Shown: positions 31,740-41,003, counted from the stretch's first letter. The stretch is DNA of 45,518 bases from Pseudomonas nitroreducens TX1 (GCF_000313755.1 NZ_AMZB01000083.1:1-45518); one strand, 5' to 3'. A program made the numbers and translations. The notes: generated by a model from the letters alone, not told the origin.

Positions 31740-33815
31740 ATGGGCCAATCAGAAGTCCTGACCAACCGCCAGACCGGTGCGAGCCTTACGCGGCCCACCG
31801 TGTCCAGCCACCTGGCGTTCACCGCGCTCAGCGTCGTTGCGCTGATGGTGATGTTCTCCCTGCTGCGCCTGGCACTGCTCATCTATAACCGCGAGCTGAT
31901 CGGCAGCACCCCGGCGTCCACCTTCGTCGAGGCCTTCATCACCGGCATGCGCTTCGATATCCGCGTGGTGGTCTATCTCATCGCCCCGCTGGTGTTCGCC
32001 ATGGCCAGCGCTCGCGCCATGGGCTGGCGCTGGCTGTGGAAAGCCTGGCTGACCATCACCGCCAGCCTCACGCTGTTCCTCGGCGTGCTGGAGATGGACT
32101 TCTATCGTGAGTTCCACCAGCGCCTGAACAGCCTGGTATTCCAGTACATGTCCGAAGACCCGAAGACGGTCATGAGCATGATCTGGTACGGCTACCCGGT
32201 CGTCCGTTATCTGTTGGCCTGGGCCGTTGCCACCTGGCTGCTGTACCTCGTGTTCCGTGGCATCGACCGGGCGACCCGCCCGAGTGCTTCCGGCGCTGCC
32301 GTCGCCGCCTGGTACATCCGAGTCGCGGTGATGCTGGTGGTGATCGTGGTCTGCGTGGTCGCCGCCCGTGGCACCCTGCGTCAGGGGCCGCCGCTGCGTT
32401 GGGGCGATGCCTTCACCACTGACTCGATGTTCGCCAACCACCTGGGCCTGAACGGCACGATGACGCTTATCAAGGCCGCCGAGGACCGCTTCGGCGAGGA
32501 CCGCGACAACATCTGGAAGGCTACCCTGCCGGTCGAGCAGGCTCGTGACACCGTCCGCAACATGCTGCTGGTACCCGACGACAAGCTGGTCGACGCCGAC
32601 GATGCCGCCATCCGCCGCGATTACACCCCGCCGGCTGACGGTACGCTGCCGATCAAGAACGTCGTGGTGATCCTGATGGAAAGCTTCGCCGGCCACTTCG
32701 TCGGTGCGCTGGGCGGCAAGGGCGACATCACACCGTACTTCGACCAGTTGTCGAAAGAAGGCCTGCTGTTCACTCAGTACTTCTCCAATGGCACCCACAC
32801 CCACCAGGGCATGTTCGCCACCATGGCATGCTTCCCCAACCTGCCGGGCTTCGAATACCTGATGCAGACGCCCGAGGGCGGTCACAAGTTCTCCGGTATT
32901 CCGCAGTTGCTGTCGGCGCGCCAGTTCGAGGACGTCTACGTCTACAACGGCGATTTTGCCTGGGACAACCAGTCCGGCTTCTTCGCCAACCAGGGCATGA
33001 CCTCGTTCATTGGCCGTAACGACTTCGTCAACCCGGTGTTCTCCGATCCGACCTGGGGCGTGTCCGACCAGGACATGTTCGCCCGCGGCAACGAGGAACT
33101 GGACAAGCTCGAGGCCACCGGCAAGCCGTTCTATGCCTTGCTGCAGACGCTCTCCAACCACGTCCCGTACGCGCTGCCCAAGGACCTGCCGGTGAAGCCG
33201 GTGACCGGTTTCGGCAGCCTGGACGAGCACCTGACGGCGATGCGTTATTCCGATTGGGCGCTGGGGCAGTTCTTCGAGAAGGCGAAGAAGTCGCCGTACT
33301 ACAAGGACACCCTGTTCGTGGTCGTTGGCGACCACGGCTTCGGCGCGCCGGAGCAGCTCACCGAGATGGACCTGTTCCGTTTCAACGTGCCGCTGCTGCT
33401 GATCGCTCCGGGCATCCAGGAAAAGTTCGGCGCCACCCGCGATACCGTAGGCACCCAGGTCGACATCGCCCCGACCATCATGGGCCGCCTGGGCGGTGAA
33501 ACCCGCCACCAGTGCTGGGGCCGCGATCTGCTGAACCTGCCGGCCGGCGACAAGGGCATCGGTGTGATCAAGCCGTCGGGCAGCGAACAGGTGGTGGCGG
33601 TGATTTCCGGCAACCGCATCCTGATCAAGCCCAAGGAAGGCGACATCCGCGTTTATGACTACAAACTCGGCAAGGATTTCGGCGTGACCCGTGTGGACAA
33701 CGCGCCGGACCAGGAAGCCTTGCGCCTGCGCCTGGAGTCCTTCATCCAGACCGCTACCAAGAGCCTGCTGGACAACACCGCTGGGGTGGTGGACGGCAAG
33801 CCTGGCGTGAAGTGA
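31740..33815 (+). CDS. LTA synthase-family membrane sulfatase/phosphoglycerol transferase
   Basis: Inner-membrane enzyme of 691 residues with about five N-terminal membrane segments (about 24-49, 74-92, 101-118, 154-171, 190-210) and a periplasmic alkaline-phosphatase-fold domain. Metal and catalytic residues can be placed: E314 (ILMESFAG), T354 as nucleophile in SNGTHTHQG, and the late VVGDHGFG. Related proteins move phosphoglycerol or phosphoethanolamine onto periplasmic glucans or lipid A, but the acceptor here is unknown. Start at 31740 gives the first membrane helix normal spacing. It corresponds to PA1689 by position and ends at a strong terminator. Confidence 0.88.
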   Translation: MGQSEVLTNRQTGASLTRPTVSSHLAFTALSVVALMVMFSLLRLALLIYNRELIGSTPASTFVEAFITGMRFDIRVVVYLIAPLVFAMASARAMGWRWLWKAWLTITASLTLFLGVLEMDFYREFHQRLNSLVFQYMSEDPKTVMSMIWYGYPVVRYLLAWAVATWLLYLVFRGIDRATRPSASGAAVAAWYIRVAVMLVVIVVCVVAARGTLRQGPPLRWGDAFTTDSMFANHLGLNGTMTLIKAAEDRFGEDRDNIWKATLPVEQARDTVRNMLLVPDDKLVDADDAAIRRDYTPPADGTLPIKNVVVILMESFAGHFVGALGGKGDITPYFDQLSKEGLLFTQYFSNGTHTHQGMFATMACFPNLPGFEYLMQTPEGGHKFSGIPQLLSARQFEDVYVYNGDFAWDNQSGFFANQGMTSFIGRNDFVNPVFSDPTWGVSDQDMFARGNEELDKLEATGKPFYALLQTLSNHVPYALPKDLPVKPVTGFGSLDEHLTAMRYSDWALGQFFEKAKKSPYYKDTLFVVVGDHGFGAPEQLTEMDLFRFNVPLLLIAPGIQEKFGATRDTVGTQVDIAPTIMGRLGGETRHQCWGRDLLNLPAGDKGIGVIKPSGSEQVVAVISGNRILIKPKEGDIRVYDYKLGKDFGVTRVDNAPDQEALRLRLESFIQTATKSLLDNTAGVVDGKPGVK

Positions 33816-33829
33816 TCGAGCGGTAAGTG

Positions 33830-33853
33830 AAAAGGGGCCTTCGGGCCCCTTTT
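33830..33853 (+). terminator. Rho-independent terminator after the sulfatase gene
   Basis: AAAAGGGGCC (33830-33839) and GGCCCCTTTT (33844-33853) around a TTCG tetraloop, with a T-run to 33855. Confidence 0.93.
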
Positions 33854-33878
33854 TTCATGGGCGAGGGTTTTGCCTTTT

Positions 33879-33952
33879 GTAGGAGCGAGCTTGCTCGCGA
33901 ACCGCTCTGGCCTGGTGGTCTGGGAATTGTCCGCGAGCAAGCTCGCTCCGAC
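33879..33952. repeat. REP pair, GTAGGAGCGAGC family
   Basis: Left copy 33879-33902 and inverted right copy 33930-33952 with minor changes. It lies in the gap before the TauE/SafE gene. Confidence 0.88.
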
Positions 33953-34115
33953 AGAAAACGCCGGGCCAGAGGGCTTGGTGTCGGAATGGACGACAGAATC
34001 TTCAGTAAGAAGAGGTTATAAAGTAAGACCACATCGATCTAATGGATTATAAGAAAAGCCGTTATCCTGCCGCCCACACCACGAGGTGATCAGTTTCGCC
34101 AGTCAGGACGCGTAG

Positions 34116-34901
34116 ATGGATGTTGGCAATATCGGTTTCGTAATCGCGGGTCTTGTCGTTGGCTTTATCGTGGGAATGACCGGTGTCGGCGGCGGTTCGC
34201 TGATGACGCCGATTCTCCTCTGGTTCGGTATCAACCCCGCCGCCGCGGTAGGCACCGACCTGCTCTATGCCGCCATCACCAAGTCCGGCGGCGTCCTGGT
34301 TCACCGCAAGAACGACAACATCGACTGGCGCATCACCGGCTGGCTGGCCCTGGGCAGCGTCCCGGCGGCGGCGCTGACGCTGCTGTTCCTGCATAGCCTG
34401 CACACTGATACCGCGGCGATGAACGCGGTAATCAAGAACGCCCTGGGTGTCGTGCTGCTGCTCACCGCCCTGGCCGTGCTGTTCAAGAAGCAGGTACTGG
34501 CCTTCGCCCAGCGTCATGCCGGCGACAGCTTCCACTTCAGCGGCCCGCGCCTGAATACTCTGACCGTCGTCACCGGCGCCATCCTCGGTGCGATGGTCGC
34601 GCTGACCTCCATCGGTGCCGGCGCACTGGGCACCGTGGCACTCTTCATTCTCTATCCCTTCCTCGCCACCCGCCGTCTGGTGGGCACCGAGATCGCCCAC
34701 GCCGTGCCGCTCACCCTGATCGCCGGCCTGGGGCACGCCAGCATGGGCAACATGGACTGGGGCCTGCTCGGTTACCTGCTGATCGGCTCGCTGCCGGGCA
34801 TCTACATCGGCAGCCACCTGGCCGGGCGCATCCCGGATGGCATGCTGCGCCCGTGCCTGGCGATCATGCTGGCGATGATCGGTTACAAGCTGGTCTTCTA
34901 A
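34116..34901 (+). CDS. TauE/SafE family sulfite/organosulfur exporter
   Basis: Inner-membrane protein of 261 residues with about eight hydrophobic segments in two halves. The first half has the family stretch GMTGVGGGSLMTPILLWFGINPAAAVGTDLLYAAITK (about 20-56), and the second half repeats the pattern with VALTSIGAGALGTVAL and RRLVGTEIAHAVPL. TauE/SafE proteins export sulfite, sulfoacetate or related anions; the substrate here is not known. RBS AGGA lies 7-10 nt before the start. It stands alone, and its end faces the end of the AraC-type gene. Confidence 0.92.
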   Translation: MDVGNIGFVIAGLVVGFIVGMTGVGGGSLMTPILLWFGINPAAAVGTDLLYAAITKSGGVLVHRKNDNIDWRITGWLALGSVPAAALTLLFLHSLHTDTAAMNAVIKNALGVVLLLTALAVLFKKQVLAFAQRHAGDSFHFSGPRLNTLTVVTGAILGAMVALTSIGAGALGTVALFILYPFLATRRLVGTEIAHAVPLTLIAGLGHASMGNMDWGLLGYLLIGSLPGIYIGSHLAGRIPDGMLRPCLAIMLAMIGYKLVF

Positions 34902-34918
34902 GTCTCTTTCCCGAGCGC

Positions 34919-35935
34919 TCAGCCGCGGCGGAAACGCCCGGGCGTCACGCCTTTCCAGCGTCGGAAGGCGTGGATGAAGTTCGACACCTCGCCATAGCCG
35001 AGCCGCTCGGCGATCTCCTCCAGACGAATCGCCCCAGTGGCCAGCAACTCCTCGGCCAGGGCCTGGCGCACCTCGTCCAGCAGGGCGCGATAGCTGCTGC
35101 CTTCGGTTTCCAGCCGGCGGCGCAGCGTGCGCGACGTCATGTGCAGTTCATCCGCCAGTTGTTCCATGTCCGGCAGCCGCCCCGGCGTGCCCAGCAGGCG
35201 ATCCCGGATCTGCCCGGACAACCCGGTACGCACCCGGCGCCGGGCGAGCAGGGCGCGGCACTGCTCCTCGCAGCGGCGCGCCACCTCCGGGTTGGCCCCG
35301 GGCAGCGGCATTTCCAGGATGCGGCTGTCGAAGACGATGCGGTTTTCCGCCTGGGCAAACAGCGGCATCACGCCCAGTTCATCGACGTACGGCTGCAGAT
35401 CGGCCGGCGCCTCGCGGCGAAACAGCGCCTGGCGGATCGGCGGAGGCTGGTTGGTCAGGTCGCGCTGGATGCGCAGCACGCCGCCGCCGTCGCGGTCGAT
35501 GAGGAAATCGCGCAGGTCTTCCGGCACGGCCGCATCGTCCAGTACCAGATGCGCCTCGCCGTCGTGTTCCTCCAGCGTCATGCGGTGGAAGGCGTATGTC
35601 AGGTCGAGGTAGCGCAGGCCCAGGTGCGCCGCGCTGAGGAAGGTCGAGCTGCTGAGCAGGGCGAAGCCCCAGATGCCATAGGTGTTGAGGTGATAGCGCA
35701 GGCCGGCCTTGAGGCCGATACCCGGGCGCTGGCCGATCTGCCGGTTGACGTTGCGCAGCAGCTCCAGCTCCTGGGCGGCTTCCACTTCGGCGCCGGGGTC
35801 GGCGAGCACCCCGATGTCCAGGCCCGTGCCGTCCAGGCACTGTTCCAGGGTCATGCCGTGGTCGAGGCCGAACTGGGTCATGAGCTGCACGCTGATGGCA
35901 CTGCGCCTGGGCGACCAGGTTGGGAGGGCTGGCAT
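34919..35935 (-). CDS. AraC family regulator with arabinose-binding-like N-domain
   Basis: Transcription regulator of 338 residues. The N-terminal part (about 18-200) is the PF12625-type ligand domain found in OruR/ArgR-like and catabolic AraC proteins of Pseudomonas. The C-terminal double helix-turn-helix runs from about 235 to 335 (MEQLADELHMTSRTLRRRLETEG...IAERLGYGEVSNFIHAFRRWKGVTPGRFR). Start at ATG 35935 after GAGG; an in-frame TTG further upstream is unlikely. It is divergent from the BVMO operon, with two direct repeats in the gap, so activation of that operon is probable. Confidence 0.93.
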   Translation of the reverse strand: MPALPTWSPRRSAISVQLMTQFGLDHGMTLEQCLDGTGLDIGVLADPGAEVEAAQELELLRNVNRQIGQRPGIGLKAGLRYHLNTYGIWGFALLSSSTFLSAAHLGLRYLDLTYAFHRMTLEEHDGEAHLVLDDAAVPEDLRDFLIDRDGGGVLRIQRDLTNQPPPIRQALFRREAPADLQPYVDELGVMPLFAQAENRIVFDSRILEMPLPGANPEVARRCEEQCRALLARRRVRTGLSGQIRDRLLGTPGRLPDMEQLADELHMTSRTLRRRLETEGSSYRALLDEVRQALAEELLATGAIRLEEIAERLGYGEVSNFIHAFRRWKGVTPGRFRRG

Positions 35936-35954
35936 CGGGGCCTCGGCTTTCAAA

Positions 35955-35984
35955 TGACCGAAAATCAGGGGTGACCGAAAGTCA
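35955..35984 (+). promoter_or_regulatory. Candidate AraC-type operator (two direct repeats)
   Basis: TGACCGAAAATCA (35955-35967) and TGACCGAAAGTCA (35972-35984) are direct repeats with a 17-bp period, differing at one base. A weaker third copy may lie at 35992. A -10-like TAGGAT at 36031-36036 precedes the BVMO gene. Confidence 0.65.
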
Positions 35985-36081
35985 CAATTTTATGTCCGAC
36001 TATGCCATAACCCGCGGCGGGAAGTCGCACTAGGATGGTGTCATCCGCCGCTGCGCGGACCTCGAAACCGGGAGCACAACA

Positions 36082-37557
36082 ATGACAACATCATCCCGTC
36101 GATCGGCCGCCCCGCGCGTGCTGATCATCGGTGCCGGCTTCGCCGGCCTGGGCCTGGCGATCCGCCTGCAGCAAGCGGGCATCCAGGACTTCCTGATCCT
36201 CGAAAAGGCCGCCGACGTCGGTGGTTGCTGGCGCGAGAACGTCTATCCGGGCGCCGCCTGCGACGTGCCTTCGCATCTGTATTCCTTTTCCTTCGAACCC
36301 AAGGCCGACTGGTCGCGCAAGTTCGCGCCCCAGGCGGAAATCCTCGACTACGCCCGGCACTGCGCGGACAAGTACCGCCTGCGCGAGCGCATCCGCTTCC
36401 ACTGCGAAGTGAGCGAGGCGAGCTTTGACGAAGGCGCCGGCGAGTGGCGGGTGACCTGCGCCGACGGCGAGGAGCTGCGCGCCCAGTCGCTGGTCTGCGC
36501 CCTTGGCCAGCTGAGCCGCCCGCTGATCCCGAAGCTGCCGGGTATCGAGCGCTTCCAGGGCAAGGCCTTTCACTCCGCGCAGTGGGACCACGGCACGCCG
36601 CTGGAGGGCAAGCGTGTCGCGGTGGTCGGCACCGGTGCCAGCGCCATCCAGTTCGTCCCGCAGATTGCGCCGAGGGTCAGCGAGCTGTTGCTGTTCCAGC
36701 GCAGCGCGGCCTACGTGATTCCCAAGCCGGACCGTCCCTATGCCGACTGGGAGCGCCGCATCAAATCACGGCTGCCCTGGCTGCAGCGCCTGGACCGCGG
36801 CCTGAAGTACATCCAGCACGAGGCGCGCGCGCTGGCCTTCACGGTGTTCCCGCCGCTGATGAAGATCATGCGGATCAGCTTCCATCTGCATATGCGCAAG
36901 AGCATCCGTGATCCGCAACTGCGCGCGCGGCTGGAGCCCGATTACCCCATGGGCTGCAAGCGCATCCTGATCAGCAACGACTACTACCCGGCGCTGGCGC
37001 GCAGCAATGTGAAGCTGGTGGACACCGGTATCCGCGAGGTTACCGAGGACGCCATCGTCACCCGCGACGGGGTACGCCATCCGGTGGATACGATCATCTA
37101 CGGCACCGGTTTCGCCGCCACCGAGTTCCTCGCACCGATGCGCATCACCGGCCTCGGCGGACGTGAGCTGAACCAGGCCTGGAGCGACGGCGCCGAGGCC
37201 TACAAGGGCATCAGCGTCAGCGGCTTCCCCAACTTCTTCATCCTCTACGGGCCCAACACCAACCTGGGGCACAACTCCATCCTCTACATGCTGGAAAGCC
37301 AGTTCCCCTACGTGCTCGGCTGCCTGCAGCGGATCCAGCGCGACGGCCTGAAGTACCTGGACCTCAAGCCACAGGCGCAGCAGGGCTTCAACCGCCAGTT
37401 GCAGCACGACCTGCAGCACACCATCTGGGAGCGCGGTTGCAGCAGCTGGTACAAGACCGCAAGTGGCCGCAATACCGTGAACTGGCCGGGCTTCACCTTC
37501 CGCTACCGCCAACAGACCCGTCAGCCGGAGTTTGCCGACTATGACTGCATCCGTTGA
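36082..37557 (+). CDS. Type I Baeyer-Villiger-type flavin monooxygenase
   Basis: FAD- and NADPH-dependent monooxygenase of 491 residues. It has two Rossmann motifs, GAGFAG (17-22) for FAD and GTGASA (183-188) for NADPH, and between them the type I BVMO fingerprint FxGxxxHxxxWD (F158 to D169). BVMOs insert oxygen next to a ketone to make esters or lactones. The actual substrate is unknown. It is the first gene of a three-gene operon with an esterase and an SDR, which suggests a route from secondary alcohol to ketone to ester to acid plus alcohol, controlled by the divergent AraC-type regulator. Confidence 0.9.
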   Translation: MTTSSRRSAAPRVLIIGAGFAGLGLAIRLQQAGIQDFLILEKAADVGGCWRENVYPGAACDVPSHLYSFSFEPKADWSRKFAPQAEILDYARHCADKYRLRERIRFHCEVSEASFDEGAGEWRVTCADGEELRAQSLVCALGQLSRPLIPKLPGIERFQGKAFHSAQWDHGTPLEGKRVAVVGTGASAIQFVPQIAPRVSELLLFQRSAAYVIPKPDRPYADWERRIKSRLPWLQRLDRGLKYIQHEARALAFTVFPPLMKIMRISFHLHMRKSIRDPQLRARLEPDYPMGCKRILISNDYYPALARSNVKLVDTGIREVTEDAIVTRDGVRHPVDTIIYGTGFAATEFLAPMRITGLGGRELNQAWSDGAEAYKGISVSGFPNFFILYGPNTNLGHNSILYMLESQFPYVLGCLQRIQRDGLKYLDLKPQAQQGFNRQLQHDLQHTIWERGCSSWYKTASGRNTVNWPGFTFRYRQQTRQPEFADYDCIR

Positions 37558-38497
37558 ACCCGTGGTAACGCTGTCGACCCGCCAGAAACTGCTGACCGCC
37601 ACTTTGCGCGGCGCGCTGAACCTGCTGTTCCGCGGGCTGATGGGCCCGCCGTTGCCGGTGAAGGCGCAGCGTGCGCTGCTGCGTGGGCTGACGGCCGCCA
37701 CGCTGACGCCGCGAGGCGTGCATCGCGAGCAGACGAGCCTGGGCGGCGTGCCCGCCGAGGTCTGGCGGCCGCAGGGCGCGGGCGAGGGCCGGGTGATCCT
37801 CTACCTGCACGGTGGCGCCTACCTGATCGGCTCGCCGGCCACCCACCGGGCGATCACCGCCAACCTGGCGCGGCTGTGCCAGGCCGAGGTCTGGGTGATC
37901 GACTATCGCCTGGCGCCCGAACATCGCTTCCCCGCGCAGCGTGAAGACGCCGTGGCGGCCTACCGCGCGCTGCTGGACAAGGGCATTCCCGCGTCGGCCA
38001 TCGCGGTGGCCGGGGATTCCGCCGGCGGCCACCTGACCCTGCAGTTGGCGCTGGAAGCCAAGGCGCAGGGCCTGCCGATGCCGGGGGCACTGGTGACCTT
38101 CTCGCCGGTGACCGATCTCTCCAACGAGCATCTGCATGCGCCGGCGGCGGGCGACCCGCTGATCACCCGCGCCTGGATGGACAGCGCCATGGCGATGTTC
38201 TGCCCGACGGGCGTGCCCCGTGCAGACGCGCGATTGTCGCCGCTGCACGCCGATCTCAACGGCCTGCCGCTGATCCAGGTCGGCGAAGACGAGGTGCTGC
38301 GCAATGACAGCCTGCGTTTCGCCGACGCCGCGCGGCGCTACGGCAACACGGTGCAACTGCAGCGCTTCCCCGGATGCTGGCACGTGTTCCAGGCCCATGC
38401 CGGCCTGCTGGACGTGGCAGATCGCGCGCTACAGGACGTTGCCGTCTTCCTCGCCCACCATCTCCAACCCGCCTCCATGCAAGGAATGCAGCGATGA
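37541..38497 (+). CDS. Alpha/beta hydrolase, hormone-sensitive lipase (family IV) type
   Basis: Cytosolic esterase of 318 residues. It shows the HGG oxyanion motif (LYLHGGAYLIGS, 90-92), the nucleophile S160 in GDSAGG, D250 in GEDEVL and H281 in CWHVF, the full catalytic set of bacterial HSL-like esterases. Start taken as ATG 37541, ten bases after GGAG; a TTG at 37532 is too close to it. The first 17 nt overlap the end of the BVMO gene, so they are translationally coupled, and it may hydrolyse the ester made by the BVMO. Confidence 0.9.
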   Translation: MTASVEPVVTLSTRQKLLTATLRGALNLLFRGLMGPPLPVKAQRALLRGLTAATLTPRGVHREQTSLGGVPAEVWRPQGAGEGRVILYLHGGAYLIGSPATHRAITANLARLCQAEVWVIDYRLAPEHRFPAQREDAVAAYRALLDKGIPASAIAVAGDSAGGHLTLQLALEAKAQGLPMPGALVTFSPVTDLSNEHLHAPAAGDPLITRAWMDSAMAMFCPTGVPRADARLSPLHADLNGLPLIQVGEDEVLRNDSLRFADAARRYGNTVQLQRFPGCWHVFQAHAGLLDVADRALQDVAVFLAHHLQPASMQGMQR

Positions 38498-39255
38498 ACA
38501 CCCTTCTGATCAGCGGGGCGGCCTCGGGCATCGGTGCCGCCACCGCGAAGCTGTTCCACCAGCGCGGCTGGCGCGTCGGCCTGCTCGACCTCAATCCCGA
38601 GCCGCTGGCAGCCCTGGCTGCCGAGCTGGGTGGCGCCTGGCAGCGGGCGTTGGACGTTACCGACGCCGAGGCGGTAACGGCGGCAGTGCGCGAGTTCGCC
38701 GAAGCCAACGGCGGGCATCTGCGCCTGTTGTTCAACTGCGCCGGCATCCTGCGCTTCGGCCGCTTCGAGGACATCAGCCTTGCCGAGCACAACCGCATCA
38801 TCGCCATCAACGTGCAGGGCGTACTCAATTGCTGCTACGCCGCGCTGCCTTACCTCAAGCGCACGCCGGGTGCGCAGGTGCTGAACATGGGGTCGGCTTC
38901 CGGGCTCTATGGCGTGCCGCAGATGGCCAGCTACTCGGCGTCGAAGTTCGCCGTGCGCGGACTGACCGAGGCTCTGGAGCTCGAGTGGCGCGAGCTGGGC
39001 ATCCGCGTCGCCGACTTGATGCCGCCCTTCGTGCGCACGCCGATGGTCGCCAACCAGACCTTCGAGCCGCCGGTGCTGCGCCGTCTGGGCGTCACCCTGG
39101 TCGCCGAGGACATCGCCCTGGCCGCGTGGCGGCAGGCCCGTAGCGGCGCTGTCCACCGGCCCATCGGCGCGATGTTCCGCGCGATGTACTGGTCCGGCCA
39201 GCTGTCGCCACCGGCGATCAACCGTTGGGTGATGGCCTGGCTCAGCCGTGCCTGA
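38494..39255 (+). CDS. Short-chain dehydrogenase/reductase
   Basis: NAD(P)-dependent oxidoreductase of 253 residues. The nucleotide-binding SGAASGIG (7-14), NCAG (81-84), and the catalytic S134, Y147 and K151 (YSASK) are all present. The start overlaps the esterase stop by 4 nt (ATGA), with AGGA at 38482-38485. Within this operon it would oxidise an alcohol to the ketone used by the BVMO; this is an inference from context. Confidence 0.92.
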   Translation: MNTLLISGAASGIGAATAKLFHQRGWRVGLLDLNPEPLAALAAELGGAWQRALDVTDAEAVTAAVREFAEANGGHLRLLFNCAGILRFGRFEDISLAEHNRIIAINVQGVLNCCYAALPYLKRTPGAQVLNMGSASGLYGVPQMASYSASKFAVRGLTEALELEWRELGIRVADLMPPFVRTPMVANQTFEPPVLRRLGVTLVAEDIALAAWRQARSGAVHRPIGAMFRAMYWSGQLSPPAINRWVMAWLSRA

Positions 39256-39711
39256 GGAGACTGGAGGGGCGGCGAAGGACGCCATCCCATGCAGCAAGAT
39301 CCGGAACCCCAGCCTTCGGCCTGGGCTGGCTGCTCAGTCGCTGGTCCGGCGACTCACCTTGGCCGGGGGCGCTGGGTTCCATGGCGCTGGGCGTGGCCAT
39401 GACAGGCCTGTGCATAGCGTGGGGCGGCCAGCGGCGCGGGATGGCGCGCCTTTCTGCCGCCCGTCGCCGCCGAACGGCGCGAAGCGCCAAAGGAGCGGCA
39501 GGTCGCGAGCTCAGGCGCTACTCTGAGAAATGTGGCCGGGACATTTCCGCGGCGCCATTCGTCGCGTTCGGCGGAGTTGGCCACCATTTCGGGGGACGTT
39601 ACGTGATTTGACGTTTCCTGGCGGCACACTCAAGTGCCCGGAACGCGCCCGCCCAGGGCGTGTTCGTTGGCGGGGAATACACTCTGAACGTCTCGAAAGG
39701 AGGTGCGTACC
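39256..39711. other. 456-nt region with a possible broken small gene
   Basis: No intact gene. From ATG 39289 a short frame reads MQQDPEPQPS and then loses sense. In another frame from about 39315 a membrane-like stretch FGLGWLLSRWSGDSPWPG and LGSMALGVAMTGLCIAWGG follows. This could be one small membrane-protein gene with a frameshift. The second half (39520-39690) shows no coding signal. Confidence 0.4.
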
Positions 39712-40050
39712 ATGGAAAAGCCCCTCTCGGAGGATATCAGCGTCAACGTGTTGCGCCGGATGAAGGAAGGTGGCTTCGATTTCGCTCGCATTCATCCCAT
39801 CGATTTTTTCGCCATCTTTTCCGATGAACAGAACGCCCGCCAAGCTGCCCGGCAGTTTCGCGGAGAGTCGCTGAGAACGCAGGTCGAGGCACGCGATGAC
39901 GGCGGCTGGAACCTGCAGATCAGCAAGGTGATGTTCGCCACCCATGCCGCCATCGGCGATTTCGAACACGACCTTGAGGAAGTCGTGGTGCCACTGGGCG
40001 GTACGCTCGATGGATGGGGTGTGACCCAGGAGGTCACCTCCCTGCGTTGA
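39712..40050 (+). CDS. RraB-like ribonuclease E inhibitor family protein
   Basis: Small cytosolic protein of 112 residues of the RraB family (PF06877 type). It has FDFARIHPIDFFAIFSDEQNARQAARQFRG and the C-terminal FEHDLEEVVVPLGGTLDGWG. In E. coli RraB binds RNase E and changes mRNA decay; the same role here is assumed from similarity. Start fixed at ATG 39712 by a near-perfect AAGGAGG (39698-39704); the in-frame GTG at 39703 lies inside that site. Confidence 0.88.
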   Translation: MEKPLSEDISVNVLRRMKEGGFDFARIHPIDFFAIFSDEQNARQAARQFRGESLRTQVEARDDGGWNLQISKVMFATHAAIGDFEHDLEEVVVPLGGTLDGWGVTQEVTSLR

Positions 40051-40125
40051 GCGCAACACATCGTTGAGCCGTCTGCCGACGGTCGATCTTCTACCCGCGT
40101 CTTCTCAATCGCGAAAAAGGAAAAT

Positions 40126-40151
40126 GCGCGCCGTCGCCAGTGACGGCGCGC
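40126..40151 (+). terminator. Rho-independent terminator after the RraB-like gene
   Basis: GCGCGCCGTC (40126-40135) and GACGGCGCGC (40142-40151) form a 10-bp stem around GCCAGT, followed by CTTTCTT. Confidence 0.85.
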
Positions 40152-40263
40152 CTTTCTTCGCCCGGCAAAGGGGGCAGCGCGGCAACCGTGCAAGCACGAG
40201 CTTGCGGACACGCCAGGTTCCCCCAGAGTCACCGATGCGGCAGACTGCCGCGCGGAGGTGACC

Positions 40264-40968
40264 ATGACCGATATCCTGATCCTGACCCACGTCGATTTCT
40301 GCCCGCCCGGCCACCTGGGCGCGCTGCTCGACCGTCTGCAATTGCCATTCGACGTACGCCGCGTCGATTTGGGCGAGCTGGAAGGCTACGACCTGGAGCG
40401 GCCGAAAGCCGTCGCCATCATGGGCGGGCCCATGAGCGTGAATGATGACCTGCAATGGCTGCGCGATGAGATCGCCGCGATCCGCCGCTTCATCGAGCGC
40501 GACGTGCCGATGATCGGCCATTGCCTGGGCGGCCAGCTGCTGGCCAAGGCACTGGGCGCCGACATTCATCGCCTGCCGTTCACCGAGATGGGCTGGCAGC
40601 CGATGCGTCGCCAGGAAACGCAAAGCCGCTGGCTGGCGCACCTGCCCGAGGAGTTCCCGATCTACCAGTGGCACGGCGATACCTTCGACATTCCCGAAGG
40701 CGCCACCCGCCTGCTGTCCAGCCCCTGGTGCGAGAACCAGGGCTTCAGCTTCGGCGAACGCATCCTCGGCCTGCAGGGCCACCCGGAGATGACCGAGGAG
40801 CTGGTCAGCGGCTGGGTCAATGGCTTCCCGGAGTACCAGGACCCCAGCCAGCCCAGCCAGGAAAGCGCGGAGTCGATGCTGGCCGACCTGCCGCAGAAGG
40901 TGGCTGCGATGAACCGCGTGGCGGAAGGGTTCTACCAGCACTGGCTGACGCTGGCCGGGCTGGTCTGA
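40264..40968 (+). CDS. Class I glutamine amidotransferase-like protein
   Basis: Cytosolic protein of 234 residues with the class I glutamine amidotransferase fold. The catalytic triad is C87 (GHCLGGQ), H173 and E175 (QGHPEM). It resembles stand-alone GATase1 proteins related to the GMP synthase N-domain. No synthetase domain is attached, so its true substrate is not known. Start at ATG 40264 after GGAGG; the GTG at 40258 overlaps the ribosome site. The gene is flanked by a terminator upstream and a REP pair downstream. Confidence 0.9.
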   Translation: MTDILILTHVDFCPPGHLGALLDRLQLPFDVRRVDLGELEGYDLERPKAVAIMGGPMSVNDDLQWLRDEIAAIRRFIERDVPMIGHCLGGQLLAKALGADIHRLPFTEMGWQPMRRQETQSRWLAHLPEEFPIYQWHGDTFDIPEGATRLLSSPWCENQGFSFGERILGLQGHPEMTEELVSGWVNGFPEYQDPSQPSQESAESMLADLPQKVAAMNRVAEGFYQHWLTLAGLV

Positions 40969-41003
40969 TTCCGTGAGTCCGTGCCGGACTGGTTGTTCTT
41001 CGC

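Noticed and set aside
39520-39610. Insertion-sequence end (GTGGCCGGGACATTT region)
   Set aside because: It loosely recalls IS termini, but no matching inverted end, target duplication or transposase remains.
40177-40263. Riboswitch or leader RNA before the amidotransferase-like gene
   Set aside because: The stretch is short, follows a terminator, and shows only an ordinary ribosome site.
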